NCBI GenBank assembly: GCA_020137815.1
Contig: CM035361.1
Coordinates: 4,046,553-4,110,552, forward strand
Length of the DNA: 64,000 nt
DNA from: Hormiphora californensis
Taxonomy: Eukaryota > Ctenophora > Tentaculata > Cydippida > Pleurobrachiidae
Direction of reading: 5' to 3'
In this document: one piece after another, positions 34,990 through 64,000 of the stretch
Position numbering within the stretch: the stretch's first letter is position 1
How the letters are laid out: the number at the start of each line of letters is the position of its first letter
Program-made: the position numbers and the translations under genes
The notes under the pieces: generated by a model
Database searches by the model: none
Told to the model about the DNA's origin: nothing
What the model saw: only the letters and a program-made list of their open reading frames with translations

Positions 34990-35263
34990 CAGGGTGGTGT
35001 AGTGGCCAGTGCACTCGCCTTCCACGCGCTAGGTCACAGGTTCGGGCCTGGACTAGCGCAATGTCTACCTAGACCGCCAAGATATGATTGGTAGAGGCTC
35101 TTTCGAGAGTTTCGCAAAGACGGTGCATATCACTAATAAGGTTTCCTCTGCTTGGGGTGGCGCTCGAGCTATGCTACAGAGAAATCTGTACCAAAAATGG
35201 ACCGTCGCTGAACGCCATTCGTAATAGGAGATCAGCACCACGACATCGTTCCGACCTACTTTT
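34990..35263 (+). mobile_element. Complete tRNA-Gly-like SINE with 12-bp target duplication
   Basis: The head GGTGGTGTAGTGGCCAGTGC has an A box, CGCCTTCCACGCG resembles a Gly(TCC) anticodon arm, and AGGTTCGGGCC is a B box. An unrelated ~200-bp body follows and ends in T5. TTAACCAAGTGG flanks both sides (34,978-34,989 and 35,264-35,275). It is a different SINE from the CGCCAGATATTTTTC family. Confidence 0.85.
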
Positions 35264-35275
35264 TTAACCAAGTGG

Positions 35276-36380
35276 TTGGGTGGTTCCCTGTCATTGTGCT
35301 ACACGCTCAATCAATAGATCTCTGATCTACCCTACCTCATTAGACCAACACTCTCAGTAGTTACTGACTACCTCTACTGAATCGTGGATTGATACGGAAA
35401 GACTAATGGAGAATACATAGCGGTAGAGAATCACGTATCGGGACCGATGAGGTCTCATTGTCAATTGGTAACTGCTTTTCATTAGAGGATACCATGGTAG
35501 CGTGACCATACCGCGATTCTGATTTTCACTCTCTCAGTTCTCACTCGTACTCGCTCTCTATCTCGGTCTCTATCGCCTATGGTCTAGTTGGATACGTGGC
35601 ACGAATCACTTTAATTAGGGGAGGGTGATTCGGTATCTCTACAGCCGATACGTGATACGAAACACTATTAGGGGAGGACGATTCGGTCTATCCCCCGCTT
35701 TAGTCTGGTTGGTTTTATTGCAGCCTTTTTCTGCAGCCTTTTATTGCAGCCTTTAGTAGGAGCGAAGTTCTACTCACCTGCCGTTTGCTGGAGGTTTGCT
35801 GGTTGTTTGGTTTGGAGGTTGGTATTGCGGGTGTTTGTCTCGGTTCTTGGGTTTGGTCTGGCAGCATGATTCAAGTTCTCAACTTACTGAGCTTATTCTA
35901 GTGGTTGAGATTTTGGGAGTGTATTGGTAGTACACCGACAACGCTTTATCACAGTTTTTTCTTTCAGCCACGTAACGCCGTTTTCAAATTATACAAATTG
36001 ATACAAAGAGTTCATGGTACAAAGGCGGGATAAATCCAACCCTCAATATTCATCACAGTGTTATCTCGCTTTTAAAGACGTCACATATTATCTCCAAAGT
36101 GGTACCATCTTTTACAAAAATCGAGTGTGATACAAAGAGTTCATGGTACAAAGGCGGGATAAATCCAACCCTCAATATTCATCACAGTGTTATCTCGCTT
36201 TTAAGACGTCCAATATTATCTCCAAAGTGGTACCATCTTTTTACAAAAATCGAGTTGTTGTGTGCCATGTACATGCAGTGTACATTGTACACTGTACATG
36301 TACTGCAGTACATGGCTGTGGTGGGAGAAATGGCTCACCCTAGAACAATTCCATTGCAAGTTAATAGCAAAAAATGCATT
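35276..36380. other. Intergenic or intronic stretch without exon
   Basis: No exon was seen. It contains short GCAGCCTTTTATT repeats (35,716-35,755) and the ~130-bp tandem duplication at 36,000-36,257. Confidence 0.5.
36000..36257. repeat. Tandem duplication of about 130 bp
   Basis: GATACAAAGAGTTCATGGTA and CAAAGGCGGGATAAATCC begin both copies, and both end with TACAAAAATCGAGT. The copies differ by a few indels. Confidence 0.9.
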
Positions 36381-36383
36381 ATA

Positions 36384-36466
36384 ACCTCACTCCGATTTAG
36401 TGGCACCCCGATTTAGTGGCAGGATTTTTTCCCCCGAGGATGCCACTAAATCGGGGTCCGACTGTA
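36384..36466. mobile_element. pogo-like MITE fragment, TTAGTGG variant
   Basis: CTCCGATTTAGTGGCACCCC to GGGGTCCGACTGTA. The left end is slightly truncated. Confidence 0.8.
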
Positions 36467-36467
36467 A

Positions 36468-36600
36468 TATAAGTTTTTGTATACCGCCCAGGCAAAACAG
36501 GGCCAGCAAATTGAATTTTGACTGACACTGTTCAGCGTCAGAGCGGTATACCTAAATTACAACACCTTCCTAACAATTATGACACACACTTTTTGAGATC
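36468..36600 (-). mobile_element. 3' tail of a truncated CR1-like LINE
   Basis: The minus strand reads GGTATACCGCTCTGA ... GGGCGGTATACAAAAAC, the same terminal hairpin that ends the intact LINE at about 46,940. Only the 3' end is present. Confidence 0.5.
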
Positions 36601-36607
36601 TTGCACC

Positions 36608-36800
36608 GGGCAAAGTGGTCCAGCCAATAGCATTGCTCGATTTTCACGTGCCTGGTGTTGTTAGAGCAACGATCAAATTAGGGGCAAAGTGGTCAATGTT
36701 ATCTTCAGCAATTTATGTTCTGCAGGACCACTTTGTCCCCGTTGTGGTATCACGTGGTATTGCAGGCTCGATTTCATTGGTCCCAGGGTGAACCACTTTG
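36608..36800. repeat. Foldback with GGGCAAAGTGGT ends
   Basis: GGGCAAAGTGGTCC at the left is complementary to GGACCACTTTGTCCC and ACCACTTTGTCCCAG at the right. Both halves carry CACGTG-like sites. Confidence 0.45.
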
Positions 36801-37595
36801 TCCCAGAGAGGTGAACCATATTTACCCCAGTTTGACTAATTTGACAATTTAATCAACATAATGGTGAGTTTTTTGAAAAAAAATTCCCTGTGGAATGCCC
36901 GAAGGGCCTGAATTCTCGAGTTCCATCTGGACTCTAACTCACCTTAAATTATAGTGGGGCGGACAGAAAGTCACCAGATCCGGACTATAACTCACCTAAA
37001 TTCGAGATTTTTAAAAGCGAGTTAAAGTCCGAAATTTTCGAGTTCGAGTTATCGTTCGTTCGAGTTTCAGTCCGGTACCCTATGCTAGGACAAAATTTTG
37101 AATTTCAAACTCACTTGGGTTTTACCGTACCAACCCAACCCTATTACAGCCCTAACATCGAACTCAAACGACAACCCTAACACTACTAAAACGGAATATA
37201 AACCAGTGAACACTCCTATCCGGCATATCGAGTACCTATGAGAGGTGAGTTTTGTCATCCTGGACTCACGTCTCACCCTAAACAGTGATAAAAAGTAGGG
37301 CAGACAGAAAGTCACTATAACTGTAAACTCATCTAAATACAAGATTTACAAAAGTGAGTTTGTTATGTTCTAATCCTCCTTTATTTTGGGCGTGCAAAAC
37401 ACAGTCTAGCTAGGCAAAAGTGAGTAACAGTTCAAAATTTTCGAGTTGATCGGGTTCAAGTTCGAGTTTCAGTCCTGTGGGGGTTTAAATTTTTTTGGCC
37501 TGGTCTCAAACCACTCAATCAATCGCACAAAAACAACACTGATCTCCGTGTAAATAAATAACACAACCCACTAGGGACAACATGGGTGAAACGGT

Positions 37596-37642
37596 TCACT
37601 AATCTCGGTATGTCACTTAAATATATTTAAAGTGACATACCG
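37596..37642. repeat. Short perfect hairpin
   Basis: AATCTCGGTATGTCACTT and AAGTGACATACCGAGAT are inverted copies separated by an AAATATATTTA centre. Confidence 0.85.
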
Positions 37643-37649
37643 AGATCAG

Positions 37650-37740
37650 GGCACAGTTTCATTCCTAATTTCCCTGTATAATATGGTTGAGTTCTCACAA
37701 CCACCTATATAAACACTACTGCGAGCATTGATCCGTTTCA
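37650..37740 (+). promoter_or_regulatory. TATA-containing promoter-like site
   Basis: CTATATAAAC at 37,705-37,714 sits in an otherwise unremarkable region 2.5 kb upstream of the first gene F exon found. It could be the gene F promoter, but no first coding exon follows. Confidence 0.25.
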
Positions 37741-39380
37741 TTCACTCCGTAGCAAACAGTTCTAGTGTACTTCGGTGGACGAGTTACCAAGCTGTTAATG
37801 CTGTAATAATACTATAGATAATGTCTAACGGACTTCGTGTCACTTGATGAAACTTGGCGAATAAACATAAACGGTGTCTCTTAAATATCCCCTATCTAGC
37901 ACCCAATCCAAAATGGAATTCCCATTTTGAGTCATATAAGCAGGTGGATTGTCCGGGTTCTGATCCAGCCACCGTCTCCACAAGACCTTCAACATGTATC
38001 CAATGCCTCGCCGTGATGACCTCTCTCGGTATATATTTCATACCCGTGCAGCCCTGACACCGAAGGAGTTGAAGTACATGTATTTAGTTGAGATAGACTT
38101 CTGTGCTCCACTGTAAACGGAAGCTACCTCGGCTCTGATATCAAGCCGTTCATACTTCATCGTGGTATTTGTAATATTTGAGGATGCACTGTTATATAAG
38201 CTCTTCCACATCTTTTATGATATATGATAACGTTCTCTGAAGGGGTTCTTCAACCGCTCCCAATAGTCTTGTTGCGCCATGTCCTCAATTCTCCTGGTAA
38301 ACTGTCTTTGTACGCTCGAGACCCTATATGTCTCCTACAAGGTACGGTGAACACAAAGGTGAATAGTATTTCAGTTTGCATCTAACCAAAGACTTGCACA
38401 TTCTTCTGTTGTATGCCTTTTAGAATCATCTGAATGGAAGAGGCACGTGAGTTGATTATATGACTTTATCTCGTTAAATTAACAAGTTTTACGCTGTAAA
38501 AATAAAAGGTCAAAATCTGACATACGCTATAACAGGCCCCTCATCGCGAGGTTAAGCACATGAGTTGACAAGAATTCTAGCTTATACTATAACAATAGCA
38601 TGCTTTCTGAACAAGAATTAAAGTTTGAGCAATAAAACTCTTGACAACTTGACCATGACAACTAAAATGTAAAAAAATGGTTGTTATGTTCTAACCCTCC
38701 CTTTACATTTGTGCGGGGCTCGCGAAAGGCAGTCCACACCACTAATCTTGGCAAAAAAATGCAAACGCTGCCAGGCCCACATCGCCGGCAAGCACATGAG
38801 TTGAAAAAATGTTAAACACATCTGAACAGTGGAACGATATTGCAACTGATCTGGCAAAAATGAAATATAAAAATTGGTTAGCATAACGTTGGTTTTGGTA
38901 AAGTGAGCATCAAGCTCAAGATCGTTGCGTAGGGTAACAAAAAAAAAACTGCATACGCTACAGGCTCCTTATCGCGAGGCCCAAGGCTTTTCCCAAAAAC
39001 GGTCATACGGCGACATGGAAACGTATGAGGTGAATCATATAAGGACATGCCAAAAAGTTCATCAGCAAAAATCGGGAAAAATGAAAAATGAAAAAAAAAA
39101 CAAAATTAAAGCTGGGTGAATTTTAACGCTTTTTGCGCGGCTTTAACAGTTTTAGCGCGGCTTTACAATTGCGCGTTCTGAATGTCAGCGAAGATTGGCC
39201 AATATATTTGCGCATCCAGCAAAGATTGGCCAATATTGTTGAGGATTCGCGCATTAATGTTTGAAGATTGGCCAATTTTCACCATAATTGCCCGCGCGAC
39301 CTTTACTAGGGTAGAACACGCCTACAAAATTTCAGGTCGATATCTCAAAAAATGTGGCCACAATCGCTGCCTGAAATTTG

Positions 39381-39411
<31 letters not shown>

Positions 39412-39600
39412 GACCTACGTTTGTATATATAGGGCCGGCTTTTTGGATTTGGTGCAGGGGCAAAAATTTTTTTTTCTTTTGTTTTTTCTGTTTTCTTCGG
39501 GTCGGAGGTGCCTGCCGGCACCTAAATATAGGTATAGTTATCATTGCATATTGTATATATTATTATGATAATTATTATAACTAATACATAATATAATATA

Positions 39601-39803
39601 CAGTCGGACCCCGATTTACCGGGCCCCGATTTACCGGAACCCCGATTTACCGGGCCCCGATTTACCGGAACCCCGATTTACCGGGAGCATAATCTTCCCC
39701 CGAAATAGGAATTTAACAGTATTTTACCCCGATATACCGGGCACCCCGATTTACCAGGCAAAACCCTTTCCCCCGAGCATCCCGGTAAATCGGGGTCCGA
39801 CTG
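39601..39803. mobile_element. pogo-like MITE, TTACCGG variant (reference copy)
   Basis: Starts CAGTCGGACCCCGATTTACC and ends GGTAAATCGGGGTCCGACTG, flanked by TA on both sides, the duplication of Tc1/mariner-pogo elements. The left arm holds five tandem CCCCGATTTACCGG words alternating with AA or CC linkers. Confidence 0.9.
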
Positions 39804-40094
39804 TATATATATTATCATTAATATATTAATATTTTAATTTTCAAAATGTTAGTCAGTTAGTCCCAAAAGTGTTTTTATCAAACTCCTCCCACAGTCTTTG
39901 AGCAAGACCAATGAAAATTTATACACTGGTACTTTGGACCAAGGCGGTTTCGTTGTTAGGCTAATGCTCTGACCACAGAGAATAGGGTCAGGCCAATCAT
40001 TCCCTGATAGCGGTTTCGTGAATATACTGGGGCTTTGCCATATAAGCCTGTATTTACGAAACCGGACTCATACAATTAACACATCAATAAATAG

Positions 40095-40203
40095 CAGGAA
40101 CTGACCGAAACAAGTAAACAACCAATCAGAACTCGTTATTTAAGTCACGTGACTGGTTATCAGCCAATCAGGGACCAGTATTTCCAGATTCGGTCGGTTC
40201 CTG
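40095..40203. mobile_element. hAT-type MITE, copy 3
   Basis: 109-bp element with 8-bp duplication ATAAATAG (40,087-40,094 and 40,204-40,211), ending about 50 bp before the first gene F exon. Confidence 0.95.
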
Positions 40204-40256
40204 ATAAATAGTTTTACGTCTAAAAATTGAAAGCTAATTTGACCTTTATTCTCTAG

Positions 40257-63872
<23,616 letters not shown>

Positions 63873-64000
63873 GTTAGTGAATAATTAAGTAACTGTACAA
63901 GATACCGCCAGTGGTGTCTATCTGAGACCGCTGTTCGTTGTCTTTTTTAGAGCGAGATTTTTAGTTTTATTTGAAAGATTTGCCTACCTCGATTTATAAC

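Larger units (their letters stand above)
37741..40256. other. Stretch without recognised exon
   Basis: Contains poly-C (39,380-39,402), repeated GAAGATTGGCCAAT words (39,190-39,275), a GGGTCGGAGGTGCCTGCCGG element also found at 46,850, and MITEs. No signal-peptide exon for gene F was found. Confidence 0.5.

Noticed and set aside
39182-39568. 128-residue ORF including a proline run
   Set aside because: The proline run is a poly-C tract. The rest is repeat-derived sequence also found near 46.8 kb.

Overview
This window looks like nuclear DNA of a marine invertebrate animal, possibly an early-branching one. Genes are split into many short exons (about 55-425 bp) with good GT/AG junctions and consistent phase. 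Introns are AT-rich and packed with MITEs, foldback elements, minisatellites and three kinds of non-LTR retrotransposon. Nothing bacterial, viral or CRISPR-like is present. I cannot name the species.

Layout. 1-278: near-perfect foldback palindrome. 535-2346 (+): last six exons of a coiled-coil protein whose end runs into a 99-bp minisatellite. 3.6-3.9 kb: a promoter-like block. 6.2-18.25 kb (-): a 13-exon gene for a secreted cysteine-rich protein (gene B). It has two alternative terminal exons and one apparent 1-base frameshift, and its introns hold two large abutting foldback elements. 20.7-22.1 kb (-): broken LINE. 22.4-23.8 kb (+): secreted protein with a putative FA/'Methyltransf_FA-like' domain and a sushi domain (gene C). 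24.3-25.0 kb (+): tiny three-repeat protein (gene D). 25.57-28.96 kb (+): TATA-driven secreted protein (gene E). 29.3-34.8 kb (+): I-type LINE with RNase H, partly duplicated and full of indels. 35-40.2 kb: SINE, MITEs, no clear exon. 40.26-63.87 kb (+): 26 exons of a large extracellular protein with a LamG/ConA-like module followed by Ig-like modules (gene F), open at the right edge. An intact CR1-like LINE (47.0-51.7 kb, -) and a >1 kb GA tract sit in its introns.

Together, genes B, C, E and F encode secreted or surface modular proteins, and C, D, E and F share one strand. C to F could be a cluster, or C could be the 5' part of F with D and E nested in an intron. The joining exon was not found. 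Exon calls come from manual translation and phase matching. No homology search was possible, so domain names resting on pattern memory are marked as such.
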